19,947 nt of DNA. Source: an uncultured Clostridia bacterium (GTDB taxonomy: Bacteria; Bacillota; Clostridia; RUG12999). The notes under the pieces were generated by a model. It searched no databases, had not been told where the DNA came from, and was given only the letters and a program-made list of their open reading frames with translations. Made by a program: the position numbers and the translations under genes. The stretch lies in NCBI GenBank assembly GCA_949739095.1, contig CATIYX010000203.1:1-19947 (forward strand). The letters run 5' to 3'. Below, piece after piece: positions 6,489 through 15,578 of this stretch; the stretch's first letter is position 1; each line of letters begins with the position of its first letter.

Positions 6489-7772
6489 ATGGGATTGATT
6501 AAAGCATTCAGTGGGGCAGTTCGTTCAGAACTGGCAGACCAGTGGAAAGAGTATTTTTATTGCGACAGTATGGGAACAGGTACCCTCATTTGCAAGGGTG
6601 CAAAGAAAACAGGAACAACACAGTTTCAGGGCAGCAACACCAAAGCGAGCGACAACGTGATTTCGGAAGGGTCTATGATTGCAGTCAATGAAGGTCAGGC
6701 TATGCTGGTGGTGGAGGATGGTAAGATCGTTGATTTTACCTGCGAACCGGGGGGCTACCGTTATGATTTTAAAACGGAACCGTCACTGTTTTCCGGCAGC
6801 TTCGGCAATGCACTGACCAGAACGTTTCAGGAGGTTGGAAAACGGTTTGCGCTTGGCGGAGAAACAGGAAAAGACCAGCGTATTTATTATGTGAATCTCA
6901 AAGAAATTGTTGGTAACAAATTTGGGTCGGCACAGCCCATGCCTTATGACGATCCTTATTATAAAACGGTGCTATACGTCCGCTATTTTGGCGTATATAG
7001 TTTCAAAGTGACTGATCCGCTGCGTCTCTATACGGCGGTAGCAGGAAATGTGGACAAAGAATACCGTGCCAGCCAGCTACAGGAACAGAGTGATACAGAG
7101 TTCTACGGCGCACTGGATACGGCGATGTCTAAATTGGCGGTGGATGGCGTGAAATTCAGTATGTTGCCCTCCAAACAGATGGAACTTGCCAATTATATGA
7201 ACGAAGCATTGGATGAAGCATGGCGGCAGCTCCGCGGACTGGAAATTATTTCGGTGGGTATCAATAAAATCACGCCGGATGATAAATCAAGAGAGCGAAT
7301 TGAACAGTTCGACAACGCGACCATGTTGGGCGGTAATCAGGCGGCAATGCAGGGACGCATGACAAGTGCGCAGGCAACCGCATTTGAAAACATGGGGAAA
7401 CAGTCCGCCGGTACAAGCGGAATGGATATGATGGGCATGGCATTTGGTGTGCAGGCAATGAACCAGATGGGACAAATGATGCAGCAGCAAACACCGCCAC
7501 AGTCTGCCGCACCACAGCCCGAAGCAGTACAGAAAGAAGCGGATACATGGAAATGTGCATGTGGCGCAGAAAATGCAGGGAAGTTCTGCAGCGAATGCGG
7601 ACTGGAAAAACCCAAAACGGAAACAGAATGGGTGTGCGCGTGCGGTACAAAGAATGCAGGGAAATTTTGTAGTGAATGTGGGAAACCGCGTCCGGAGGAA
7701 GGTTGGACTTGTGCATGCGGCGCAGAAAATAAGGGAAAATTCTGTAGTGAATGTGGCAGTCCCAGACCGTAA
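6489..7772 (+). CDS. SPFH-domain protein with three C-terminal zinc ribbons (YdjI-like)
   Basis: A 427-aa protein resembling the B. subtilis YdjI type of SPFH (stomatin/flotillin-fold) proteins, which databases also label 'virion core protein'. Residues about 15-265 form the SPFH-like part, with the family's 'IKxxxG...... W.....D.M..GTL' start, 'VNEGQAMLVVEDGKIVDF.CEPGGY' and a late 'AW..L.GLEIISVGI..I' strand. A Met/Gln/Ala-rich linker (about 285-350) follows, then three near-identical ribbons of form C.CG..N.GKFC.ECG with cysteines at 356/358/367/370, 383/385/394/397 and 408/410/419/422. No transmembrane helix is seen; such proteins attach peripherally to the inner membrane face. ATG 6489 follows AAAGGAAGG; the earlier in-frame TTG 6468 has no Shine-Dalgarno sequence. 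It closes the operon of five Tim44-like proteins, so a joint membrane complex is plausible but inferred. Confidence 0.88.
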   Translation: MGLIKAFSGAVRSELADQWKEYFYCDSMGTGTLICKGAKKTGTTQFQGSNTKASDNVISEGSMIAVNEGQAMLVVEDGKIVDFTCEPGGYRYDFKTEPSLFSGSFGNALTRTFQEVGKRFALGGETGKDQRIYYVNLKEIVGNKFGSAQPMPYDDPYYKTVLYVRYFGVYSFKVTDPLRLYTAVAGNVDKEYRASQLQEQSDTEFYGALDTAMSKLAVDGVKFSMLPSKQMELANYMNEALDEAWRQLRGLEIISVGINKITPDDKSRERIEQFDNATMLGGNQAAMQGRMTSAQATAFENMGKQSAGTSGMDMMGMAFGVQAMNQMGQMMQQQTPPQSAAPQPEAVQKEADTWKCACGAENAGKFCSECGLEKPKTETEWVCACGTKNAGKFCSECGKPRPEEGWTCACGAENKGKFCSECGSPRP

Positions 7773-7791
7773 ACAGAAAAAGTAAAGAAAT

Positions 7792-7838
7792 AAAAAAGGT
7801 AGTTTGACCTGCTGTGTGCAGGTCAAACTACCTTTTTT
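7792..7838 (+). terminator. Perfect 21-bp bidirectional terminator
   Basis: Bases 7792-7812 pair without a mismatch to 7818-7838 around loop TGTGT. The stem includes six A's at its base on the left and six T's on the right, so it works in both directions. It lies between the SPFH gene (ends 7772) and the converging UPF0182 gene (ends 7944), and so is the likely stop for both long operons. Confidence 0.95.
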
Positions 7839-7943
7839 ATAGTCGAGAGTCTCTTTTAGTTGACAATGGGAGCGCAAGGCAACGGTGTCAGTTGGCACAT
7901 AATTAAGTCATATATGGAGTTGGTGTGTATGAAGCAATTCAAT

Positions 7944-10742
7944 TCACCAAGTCATAGAAGGTTCCTCCGGCGTGGGAGACGGTGTGGGTGTGCTATCGGG
8001 TGAATCACTTTCAGCCGGCGGTGTTACTGCCGGTTGCTGCTGGGCAATCTCTTCGTTCAGCTGCTGCATGTCTTTGACAATCGCGTCCACTTCCTTCATG
8101 GTTTTTCCATAGTTCTCCCAGTCGTTTTCGCTCATAAACTGTTTTGCCTGATTATATTTTTCTGTCAGTTTCTGTGACAGGGAATATAAGTCTTCATTGA
8201 CTGGTTGCACCTGTTCCGTGGGTGTTTCTGCTTCGTTTTCAGGCATCTGCGGATTGGCGCTAAACATAGCTTCAAATGCTGCTTCCAGTGTTGGCTCCAT
8301 CACAACGGTGTCTCCATATGCCAGAATAACACGTTTAACCTCCGGCAGTCCAGCGCTGTTTTGTGACGTGATATACACCGGCTCTACATAGACAATGGAA
8401 TCTTTAATGGGAATCACCAGCAAATTGCCCCGCATGACATTGGAACCGCCTTGACCCCAGAGCGTCAGTTCTCTGGAAATGTTGGGGTCGTTATCAATTT
8501 TGTTTTCAATTTGCAGTGTTCCATAAACGTGCTTGCCTTTGGGGAATTTATAGGACACCATTTTTCCATAATTCACGCCGTCTGACATCACGCCAATCCA
8601 GCCCACTAGGTTGGTATCCTTGTTGTTCAGCGTATAGGGTACCATCAGCATAAATTCTGCGTTTCCGTTGATGTCCACAAAATTATAATAGGGCGCAATT
8701 GCCTGAATTTCACTTTTGCTGCCATATTTCTCGCGGGCAATTTCCCATACGTCCGACTGCGCATAAAATGTTGCTGGATCGGTGGTATGATATTTTTTAT
8801 AGATATTTGCTTGTACCTGAAATAATTTTTCAGGATATTTGACTTGTAGAGCCACATCATAGGGCAGTGGTTCTGTTTTAAATGTGCCCGGATAGACTTT
8901 ATTATAGGTTTGCATAATGGGGTCGTTGTGGTCAATGATGTAAATATCTACTGTGCCGCTGTAAGCATCCACCAGTGCTTTGACAGAATTGCGGATATAG
9001 TTGCGTCCGTCCGTCATTTGAGAATAGGGATAATATTCTGTGGAGGTATAGCCGTCCACAACCCATTTCAGGCGTCCGTCATTTGTAATTGTAATATGCA
9101 CATCATCGTCAAAGGAAATAAATGGAACTACATTGCGCACGCGGTCCACCACATTACGGTTCAGCAGCATACGGCTGTCTGTATTAATATACTGCGAGGT
9201 AATGAGATTCATGTCCATATATTTGATGGCGAAGAGCAGACGGTTCAGAGCGGTCATTTCAATGCCGGCAGGTCCTTGATAGCTATATTCGTTTTCCGTT
9301 TGACCTTCTGCATAATCCAACTCTTTTTGTGCCGTGTTCACAAGCGTATAGGAGTCGCTGTTGATTTCACCGAAATAGATACGCGGTTCCGTAATAGTCG
9401 GCAATTCATCTGTCGTTAGTTGCACAGGAATATCTTTCACCAGAAAATCCGGCTGCCCCTCGGCAGTGACACGGTTAGTAGGGCTCATAACAAGTCCATA
9501 GCCATGTGTGAAACGCATTTTTTCATTCACATAGGTCATTTTACTGGTCGACGTAGTCGGCTGCATTTCACGGACGGAAATGAACGCAGATTTGCGTTTA
9601 CCGTCCGTTGTCTGATAGGGAATGACGTCCACATCTTTAAATTGATAGTAGCTGCGGATACCCTGCAATTGGTTATATGCAGTAAGAGTCGCTTGGTAAT
9701 CTGCAATGCGGATATTGTCCAGCGTATCCTGCGAAATGCTTTCAGGGTCTAATGTATCGGACAGAGGATATTCCAAATCCTGTGTATCTGTGAGGTTATA
9801 TGCCTGCAACGTAGCGTCAATGTTGTGCCGGATATAGGGACGTTCCATTGCTGCTTCGTTAGGGAATACGGCAAAATTCTGCACACAGATAGAAATGGCA
9901 GTGGTGAGTACCCATGCCGCAGGATAACACGCGGCGCAGACAAGCAGACGTTTGAAGTGACCACGGAGCAGAAACCAAATACATCCTACTACAATCACAA
10001 TCAGCGCGTAGGGCATAATGCGATAGAAATTCAGCCACACCACCATGTCAGTATAGCCGCCGCCTATCATATCGCCGTTTGGTTTAAATAACAGTTCCTC
10101 CGCCTGAAAATGGAAGTTATAGGCAGAAATCAAAAAACAAAGCAGCACATGGACAGTTAGTTCAATGATAATGCCTTTTTGTTTCAACAGTTCTGAAGGG
10201 TGTTTGATGCCGTTGCGCACATAGTAGAGCAAGACAATGGCAAAAACATAAACCGCCAGAAAAATGGAAAGCCCCAGCAGTGTCTGAGTGAGCTGCATAA
10301 ACAGAGGGCGCTGAAATACATAATATCCGATATTTTTATGCAGAATAGGGTCGTTTTCCGCAAACCAAGACGGATTAAATGCTGTGAGAACAGTCGTATA
10401 TATATTCTGGTCCACAAACGATGCACCGACGATAGCAATCAGCAGACTCATAATGACGAAATGCAGCCGTTTGGTTAGAAAACCACTAGTTTGTTCCCAT
10501 TTGAGCAGATTGCGCCGCAGCACCATATTGGTAATCACTGCCAGAATAAAAATTGCTACAAACGCACTGATGCGCGCCAGCAAACTAATAGAGAAATTCA
10601 CCCAAAACACCTTGGTATACTGTGCGCCCACTTCATAAATGTCCAGATAGTTCAGGTAAAACGCAGCAACCCAAATGCCGAGCAGAATGACTGTGATTCC
10701 CACTGCCGCACCAATGATAATTTTTTTTGCTTTGGAAGCCAA
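7944..10742 (-). CDS. UPF0182 family large membrane protein
   Basis: A 932-aa protein of the UPF0182 (COG1615) family, whose function is unknown. The first about 300 residues hold seven predicted transmembrane helices (about 8-35, 51-73, 92-115, 150-175, 190-211, 241-262, 268-295). The remaining about 600 residues form a large domain, probably outside the membrane, with the family's typical stretches such as 'ERPYIRHNIDAT', 'YQLQGIRSYYQFKDVDVIPY', 'TKMTYVNEKMRFTHGYG' (near match), 'GYTST..YPYS' and 'DHNDPI...YNKVYPG'. The last about 90 residues comprise a charged helical segment and a Pro/Ser/Thr-rich tail. The start is TTG 10742, with AAAGGAAGG 6 nt upstream. It is the last gene of the minus-strand run, 32 nt after ftsY. 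Confidence 0.92.
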   Translation of the reverse strand: MASKAKKIIIGAAVGITVILLGIWVAAFYLNYLDIYEVGAQYTKVFWVNFSISLLARISAFVAIFILAVITNMVLRRNLLKWEQTSGFLTKRLHFVIMSLLIAIVGASFVDQNIYTTVLTAFNPSWFAENDPILHKNIGYYVFQRPLFMQLTQTLLGLSIFLAVYVFAIVLLYYVRNGIKHPSELLKQKGIIIELTVHVLLCFLISAYNFHFQAEELLFKPNGDMIGGGYTDMVVWLNFYRIMPYALIVIVVGCIWFLLRGHFKRLLVCAACYPAAWVLTTAISICVQNFAVFPNEAAMERPYIRHNIDATLQAYNLTDTQDLEYPLSDTLDPESISQDTLDNIRIADYQATLTAYNQLQGIRSYYQFKDVDVIPYQTTDGKRKSAFISVREMQPTTSTSKMTYVNEKMRFTHGYGLVMSPTNRVTAEGQPDFLVKDIPVQLTTDELPTITEPRIYFGEINSDSYTLVNTAQKELDYAEGQTENEYSYQGPAGIEMTALNRLLFAIKYMDMNLITSQYINTDSRMLLNRNVVDRVRNVVPFISFDDDVHITITNDGRLKWVVDGYTSTEYYPYSQMTDGRNYIRNSVKALVDAYSGTVDIYIIDHNDPIMQTYNKVYPGTFKTEPLPYDVALQVKYPEKLFQVQANIYKKYHTTDPATFYAQSDVWEIAREKYGSKSEIQAIAPYYNFVDINGNAEFMLMVPYTLNNKDTNLVGWIGVMSDGVNYGKMVSYKFPKGKHVYGTLQIENKIDNDPNISRELTLWGQGGSNVMRGNLLVIPIKDSIVYVEPVYITSQNSAGLPEVKRVILAYGDTVVMEPTLEAAFEAMFSANPQMPENEAETPTEQVQPVNEDLYSLSQKLTEKYNQAKQFMSENDWENYGKTMKEVDAIVKDMQQLNEEIAQQQPAVTPPAESDSPDSTPTPSPTPEEPSMTW

Positions 10743-10774
10743 ATAAATCCTTCCTTTCTATTCGCCACGGAATT

Positions 10775-11746
10775 TTATTCCGCGGGTTCACCCTCTTCGG
10801 GCGGTTCCTGTGCAGGGGATTCTTCTGTTAGCGCAGCTTCAAACAGCGCGGCAGCAAATTCCTGCGGATTAAATTCCTGCAAATGGTCAATACCTTCGCC
10901 AACGCCAATAAATTTAACAGGTAAATGTTGTTCGTGACTAATAGCAATGACAACGCCGCCTTTGGCACTGCCGTCCAGCTTGGTTAAAATTAATCCGGTA
11001 ATCTCTGCAATTTCACCGAAGGTTTTCGCTTGTGAAAGAGCGTTTTGTCCGGTGGTTGCGTCTAGAACGAGCAGCGTTTCCTTTTTGGCGTCCGGCGCCT
11101 CACGGTCCGCTACTTTCAGGATTTTTTGTAGCTCTGCCATGAGATTCTTTTTGTTGTGCAGCCGTCCTGCCGTGTCTACAATCAGGATGTCACAGCCGCG
11201 GGATTTTGCAGCATTTACCGCGTCAAACACAACTGCTGCCGGGTCGCTGCCTTCGCCGTGATGAATCACATCTACGCCAGCACGGTCCCCCCAGATTTTA
11301 AGCTGTTCTGTTGCTGCTGCGCGGAAGGTGTCCGCAGCTGCCAGCAACACATTTTTCCCTTCTGCTTTGAATTTTGCCGCCAGTTTCCCAATGCTGGTGG
11401 TTTTGCCCACCCCATTGACGCCAATGATTAAATAAATCGTTAATGGGGAAGCAGATTCGGATTCCTCCGGCGCATGTTCCACCAAAAATTCTGTGATGAT
11501 AGCTTGTAATTCATTTTTTAAATCTTTACCTTCAGTAATTTTTTTCTCTTTTGCAGCGTCCCGCAGGCGGTCAATGATGTCCATTGCTGTTTCTGCGCCG
11601 ACATCTGCAATGATGAGCGCTTCCTCTAACTCGTCAAACAGTTCATCGTTCACTTTTTTGAACTGGTGAAATACCTGTTCAACACGCTCTGTAAATACTT
11701 GTTTCGTTTTAGTGAGCCCTACCTTTAGTTTATCAAAAAATCCCAT
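10775..11746 (-). CDS. ftsY: Signal recognition particle receptor FtsY
   Basis: A 323-aa SRP-type GTPase that docks ribosome-SRP complexes at the membrane. The N domain covers about 1-95 (MGFFDKLKVGLTKTKQVF..., DELEEALIIADVG). The G domain carries G1 GVNGVGKTT (109-117), DTFRAAATEQL (139-149), G3 DTAGRL (191-196), TKLD (255-258) and the SRP-GTPase-specific 'GSAKGGVVIAI' plus 'P.KFIGVGEG.DHLQ.F'. It lacks the long acidic N-terminal A domain of proteobacterial FtsY, as is usual in Firmicutes, but has a short acidic Pro/Glu tail (about 307-323). ATG 11746 has AAAGGAAG 9 nt upstream. It lies 29 nt downstream of smc, the common Firmicute smc-ftsY order. Confidence 0.98.
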   Translation of the reverse strand: MGFFDKLKVGLTKTKQVFTERVEQVFHQFKKVNDELFDELEEALIIADVGAETAMDIIDRLRDAAKEKKITEGKDLKNELQAIITEFLVEHAPEESESASPLTIYLIIGVNGVGKTTSIGKLAAKFKAEGKNVLLAAADTFRAAATEQLKIWGDRAGVDVIHHGEGSDPAAVVFDAVNAAKSRGCDILIVDTAGRLHNKKNLMAELQKILKVADREAPDAKKETLLVLDATTGQNALSQAKTFGEIAEITGLILTKLDGSAKGGVVIAISHEQHLPVKFIGVGEGIDHLQEFNPQEFAAALFEAALTEESPAQEPPEEGEPAE

Positions 11747-11775
11747 GGTTCTGTGCTTCCTTTCCTGTTCTATAT

Positions 11776-14700
11776 TTATTGCGCTGCCGCGAGTTTATCA
11801 CTGATATCGATGGAAAGCAGGCTGGTCACGCCTTTTTCCTGCATGGTTACGCCATAAAGTGTGTCGGCAGCTTCCATGGTTCCTTTCCTGTGAGTGATGA
11901 CGATAAACTGCGTGTGCTTGGAAAAGTTTTTCAAATAGTCTGCAAACCGGAATACGTTTACATCATCGAGCGCCGCTTCGATTTCATCGAAAATGCAAAA
12001 ATAGGTTGGACGGATTTGCAAAATGGAAAAGAGCAAAGCAATTGCCGTAAACGCTTTTTCACCACCAGAAAGTAGGGTGATACTTTGCAGTTTTTTACCG
12101 GGCGGCTGTACATCAATTTCAATACCACTGCCCAAAATGTCCTCAGGGTCACTGAGCCGCAGTTGCGCATGACCGCCGCCGAACAGGTCGCGGAACGTTT
12201 TTTGGAACGTGCTACACAGCTTGCTAAAATGTTCTTCAAACAGTTCCGTCATGGTCTGTGTCATTTCTGCAATCAACGCTTCCAGACTCTGTTTTGCTTC
12301 CACTAAATCCTCCAATTGTTTGCTCATGAAATCATAGCGTTCTTTGACCTCTGTATATTCTTCAATGGCGTCTACATTAATAGGACCGAGCAGTTTGATT
12401 TGCTGACGAACTTCCAGAAGCTGTTTGCGGTAGACGGAAAAATCCTCCACTTCCCGCCGCAGTGGTGCGGCGGTAGAATAGGTCAGTTCATAAGAGTCCC
12501 AAAGTTTTGCTAAAATATCGTCTTTGGTAGAGAGTAGTTTTTCTTGCTGTCCCTGCACACGAAGTAATTCAGCCTGTAGTTTCAATTGTTCCTCGTGATA
12601 TTCCCGCACCTGCACATCAATTTCATCCAGTTTGGTATCAATATCACTGCGTTTTTGTGTCAGTTCCTCCAGCGCAGTCTCTGTCTTTGATTTATTCTCG
12701 CGGAGCCGCTGCATTTCCTGCTCGTTTTGAGAAATTGTTTGATAGAATTGCTCCATTTCTGCTGATAGCTGTGCTGTTTCTACCTCACCGCTTTGTATGC
12801 CGGATTGCAGGGAAGAAAGTTCCGTTTCAGTATCCTGCTTCCGTTCCAGACAAAGCTGACGGTCGTGTTGCAAACTGTTAATGCGTAGCTTTTGCTCGTT
12901 GATAGCTTCCTGCTGTTTGTCGCAAGAGTCTGCCAGTTCTGTTTGTTTTAACAAAAGAGTTGCATTTTGCTGTTCTAAAGTTTCTAATTCGGTTGCCAGC
13001 ATATCGTTTTGTTGCGCCAGTGTATCTGCTGTTTGGTCAGCATGTCCGGTGCGCGTGATAATAGAGTTCCATTCAGATTCTAGATTTTGACACGCCGTTT
13101 CCAATTGTCGGAGCTGCTGCTGCGCGTGAGTACATTCCATCTCACCGGCAGTGCAGCGGTTTTTGCTTTCAAAGAACGAACGTTGACTTTCTGCTGCTGC
13201 CTCCGCCGCTGTTTCTGCCTGTGATTTTAACACGGGGAGTTGTTTGTCGAGACTTAAGATTTGCTCAGACAATGTCGCGATGGATTGTTCTAATTCTTTA
13301 ATACCTGCACTGCGGGACAATGCGCCGCTGACGCGGTTCACACTGCCGCCTGTCATAGATCCGCCGGGATTCAGAAGATCGCCTTGCAGTGTCACGATTT
13401 TCATACGGTGTCCGGTTGTTTTTGCCAGTGCGATAGCGTGGTCAATGGTATCCATCACAACAGTGCGTCCCAACAGATTGCGGATAATGCCGCTGAACCG
13501 GTCTTGCGTTTTCACCAAATCGGCGGCAATTCCAATATATCCTTCCGCACCTTGTACCTGTCCGGCATTTTGTAGTGTCAACGGTTTCATTTCACTGACC
13601 GGCAGGAACGTGACGCGACCTTTACTTGATTGTTTCAGATAAGCAATTGCCGCTTTTGCGTCCTGCGGTGATTCCACAATGATGTGGTTCATAGCGCCCC
13701 CCAGCGCAGTTTCAATAGCAACTGTGGTTTTAGCATCTGTTTCAATCAGGCTGGAAACGGGACCGTAAATCTGCCGTTTTTGCAGACTGCCGCGTTTATA
13801 TTCTGTCATGACAGCTTTGACGCTGCGGGAATAGCCGTCATAATCTTTTTCCAATTCCTCCAGGACATGTTTTTTGTTGGAAAGGGTATTATATTCCGTT
13901 TGTGTAGTTTCCCGCTGACGCAATAGTTGTGTATGAGCAGTCTGTGCCTGACGGCTACGTGCGTCTTTTTCCTGATATGCCGCCGCTGCGTCCTGTTGTT
14001 CTTGTTGTAGCTTACGATAGTTTTCCTCCAAAAACTGTAACGTTTGCCGTCCCTGTGCCAATGCACTTTCAGCATCTGTCTTTTGAGATTGCAGTTCCTC
14101 AAGCCGTTCTTTCAGCGTGTTGGAAAGCTCTGTACTTCCGGTAATTTGTGCAAGATTCGTGGATCGTTGTTCCTTCTTCTCCAAAATGGAGCCGCGAACG
14201 GTTTCCAATTGCGTTTCTAATTCGTGCAGCGCTGCAGTATCTGCGGTAAGCTGCTCCTCCAATGCCTCCAGCTGTTTTTCTCCCTCGGTCAGTGCAGCGG
14301 TGTGCGTGTCCAACTGTACGCTGCGTTCCTGAAGCGTCTGCATTAGGGCAGATATCCGTTCCATCTGTATACTTTTTTCTGCACTGCGCCGTGCAATAGT
14401 GTTTTTGTGGTTTTCAATATTGGTACGCAGGACGTTAATTTCGCCTTCTAAACGTACAGTTTCATTGCCCGCGCTGTAAGCGGCGGCGCGGTGGCTATCC
14501 ATCTCTGCGTCCAGCTCGCGAAGCTGCTGCTTGATTTGTTCTGCCTGCAGTTCCGCCGCTTGATTTTTATTAGTGCTGTCCTGCATTTGCCCCTCGACAA
14601 TGGCAATTTTTTCTGCTACTTGTTTCAGAGAGGACTCCGTTTTATCAATATCGTGCAGCCAAACATTGACCTCCAGTTCTTTTTGATTTTCCCGTAGCGC

Positions 14701-15348
14701 CAGATATTTTTTTGCTTTTTCGCTTTGGGTTTTCAATGGACCAATTCGCCCTTCAATTTCTGTCAAAATGTCGCTGACACGCAGAATATTTTCCTCCGAC
14801 TGTCCTAGTTTTTTCACCGCTTCATCTTTTTTGTAGCGATATTTGGTAATACCGGCAGCTTCGTCAAAAATATGGCGGCGGTCAGTCGATTTAGCGCTAA
14901 TAATTTCGTCAATTTTTCCTTGCCCCACGTTGGAATAACCATCCCGCCCCAGACCGGTATCCATGAAAAGTTCATAGATATCTTTCAGACGACAAGGAGA
15001 CTTATTAATGAGATATTCACTTTCGCCGGAGCGGTAGACGCGGCGCGTGACGCTGATTTCCTCAAAATCCAGGGGCATAGAATGGTCACTATTATCCATG
15101 ACAATCGTGACTTCTGCGAACCCAACAGGTTTTCTTGTTTGCGTGCCGGAGAAAATAACGTCCTCCATTTTGGAGCCGCGCAGCGTTTTTGCACTCATTT
15201 CTCCCATCACCCAGCGGATGGCGTCGGAAATGTTGCTCTTACCGCTGCCGTTAGGTCCTACAACAGCGGTGATGCCCGGTTTAAATTCCAGCTTAACTTT
15301 ATCGGCAAAGGATTTGAACCCCTGCGCTTCCAGTGCTTTGAAATACAA
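11776..15348 (-). CDS. smc: Chromosome segregation protein SMC
   Basis: A 1190-aa condensin ATPase, full length for the family. The N-terminal head has Walker A GPNGSGKSN (31-39). Two long coiled coils (about 170-500 and 670-1000) flank a hinge near 520-640 (IYGPVSSLIETDAK..., ALGGAMNHIIVE, GRVTFLPVSEM), with glycines in the 'GGSMTGGS' region after it. The C-terminal head has the ABC signature LSGGEKA (about 1093-1099) and Walker B CIFDEIEAALDD (about 1118-1129), followed by a D-loop and 'FIVITHRKGTMEAAD'. The protein compacts and helps separate replicated chromosomes, normally with ScpA and ScpB, neither of which is in the window. The start is TTG 15348, with AAAAGGAAG 7 nt upstream. It follows the DUF3006 gene by 19 nt rather than rnc, which often precedes smc. 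Confidence 0.99.
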   Translation of the reverse strand: MYFKALEAQGFKSFADKVKLEFKPGITAVVGPNGSGKSNISDAIRWVMGEMSAKTLRGSKMEDVIFSGTQTRKPVGFAEVTIVMDNSDHSMPLDFEEISVTRRVYRSGESEYLINKSPCRLKDIYELFMDTGLGRDGYSNVGQGKIDEIISAKSTDRRHIFDEAAGITKYRYKKDEAVKKLGQSEENILRVSDILTEIEGRIGPLKTQSEKAKKYLALRENQKELEVNVWLHDIDKTESSLKQVAEKIAIVEGQMQDSTNKNQAAELQAEQIKQQLRELDAEMDSHRAAAYSAGNETVRLEGEINVLRTNIENHKNTIARRSAEKSIQMERISALMQTLQERSVQLDTHTAALTEGEKQLEALEEQLTADTAALHELETQLETVRGSILEKKEQRSTNLAQITGSTELSNTLKERLEELQSQKTDAESALAQGRQTLQFLEENYRKLQQEQQDAAAAYQEKDARSRQAQTAHTQLLRQRETTQTEYNTLSNKKHVLEELEKDYDGYSRSVKAVMTEYKRGSLQKRQIYGPVSSLIETDAKTTVAIETALGGAMNHIIVESPQDAKAAIAYLKQSSKGRVTFLPVSEMKPLTLQNAGQVQGAEGYIGIAADLVKTQDRFSGIIRNLLGRTVVMDTIDHAIALAKTTGHRMKIVTLQGDLLNPGGSMTGGSVNRVSGALSRSAGIKELEQSIATLSEQILSLDKQLPVLKSQAETAAEAAAESQRSFFESKNRCTAGEMECTHAQQQLRQLETACQNLESEWNSIITRTGHADQTADTLAQQNDMLATELETLEQQNATLLLKQTELADSCDKQQEAINEQKLRINSLQHDRQLCLERKQDTETELSSLQSGIQSGEVETAQLSAEMEQFYQTISQNEQEMQRLRENKSKTETALEELTQKRSDIDTKLDEIDVQVREYHEEQLKLQAELLRVQGQQEKLLSTKDDILAKLWDSYELTYSTAAPLRREVEDFSVYRKQLLEVRQQIKLLGPINVDAIEEYTEVKERYDFMSKQLEDLVEAKQSLEALIAEMTQTMTELFEEHFSKLCSTFQKTFRDLFGGGHAQLRLSDPEDILGSGIEIDVQPPGKKLQSITLLSGGEKAFTAIALLFSILQIRPTYFCIFDEIEAALDDVNVFRFADYLKNFSKHTQFIVITHRKGTMEAADTLYGVTMQEKGVTSLLSIDISDKLAAAQ

Positions 15349-15367
15349 AGAACCACTTCCTTTTATT

Positions 15368-15574
15368 TTATCCCCAAATGCCTTTCATTAGGCGGCTGAT
15401 TTCTTCTTTTCGTTTTTCTGTTGCAGCGCGGTCGACTATATAAACATTTCCATTTTTTTGCAGCACATCGCCCTCCTGTGCCTCGGACGGAAGCTGGTTG
15501 CGGGGAATGTCCAGCATAATTTCATCTGCTTCGACGACAGCAATATCTCCTTCAAAACGGTCAATAATATACAT
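15368..15574 (-). CDS. DUF3006 domain protein
   Basis: A 68-aa protein starting MYIIDRFEGDIAVVE, matching the small DUF3006 family (start 'IDRFEG..AV.E', then 'DIPR..LP..A.EGDVL'). Family function is unknown, but members often sit beside, or fused to, secreted metallo-beta-lactamase/ComEC-like proteins, as here. The ATG at 15574 lies 4 nt after the stop of the metallo-beta-lactamase gene and has AAGGGG about 10 nt upstream, which points to coupled translation. No signal peptide; the C-terminal third is a charged helix. Confidence 0.87.
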   Translation of the reverse strand: MYIIDRFEGDIAVVEADEIMLDIPRNQLPSEAQEGDVLQKNGNVYIVDRAATEKRKEEISRLMKGIWG

Positions 15575-15578
15575 GATT

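Noticed and set aside
2143..7772. Reading of the zinc-ribbon/SPFH cluster as a phage or anti-phage island because SPFH relatives are labelled 'virion core protein'
   Set aside because: That label is a historical misnomer; no phage structural, integrase, nuclease or toxin-like gene is present, and base composition does not obviously differ from the neighbours.
7287..7898. Minus-strand open frame of 203 codons opposite the end of the SPFH gene, rich in Cys and Phe
   Set aside because: It mirrors the repetitive zinc-ribbon codons of the SPFH gene, starts without a Shine-Dalgarno sequence and runs through the strong terminator at 7792-7838.
8910..9419. Plus-strand open frame of 169 codons opposite the UPF0182 gene
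   Set aside because: The opposite strand encodes recognisable UPF0182 sequence throughout, and no promoter or ribosome site precedes the frame.
14872..15399. Plus-strand open frame of 175 codons opposite the 5' part of smc
   Set aside because: It is antisense to the highly conserved SMC head domain and its composition is that expected of a shadow frame.
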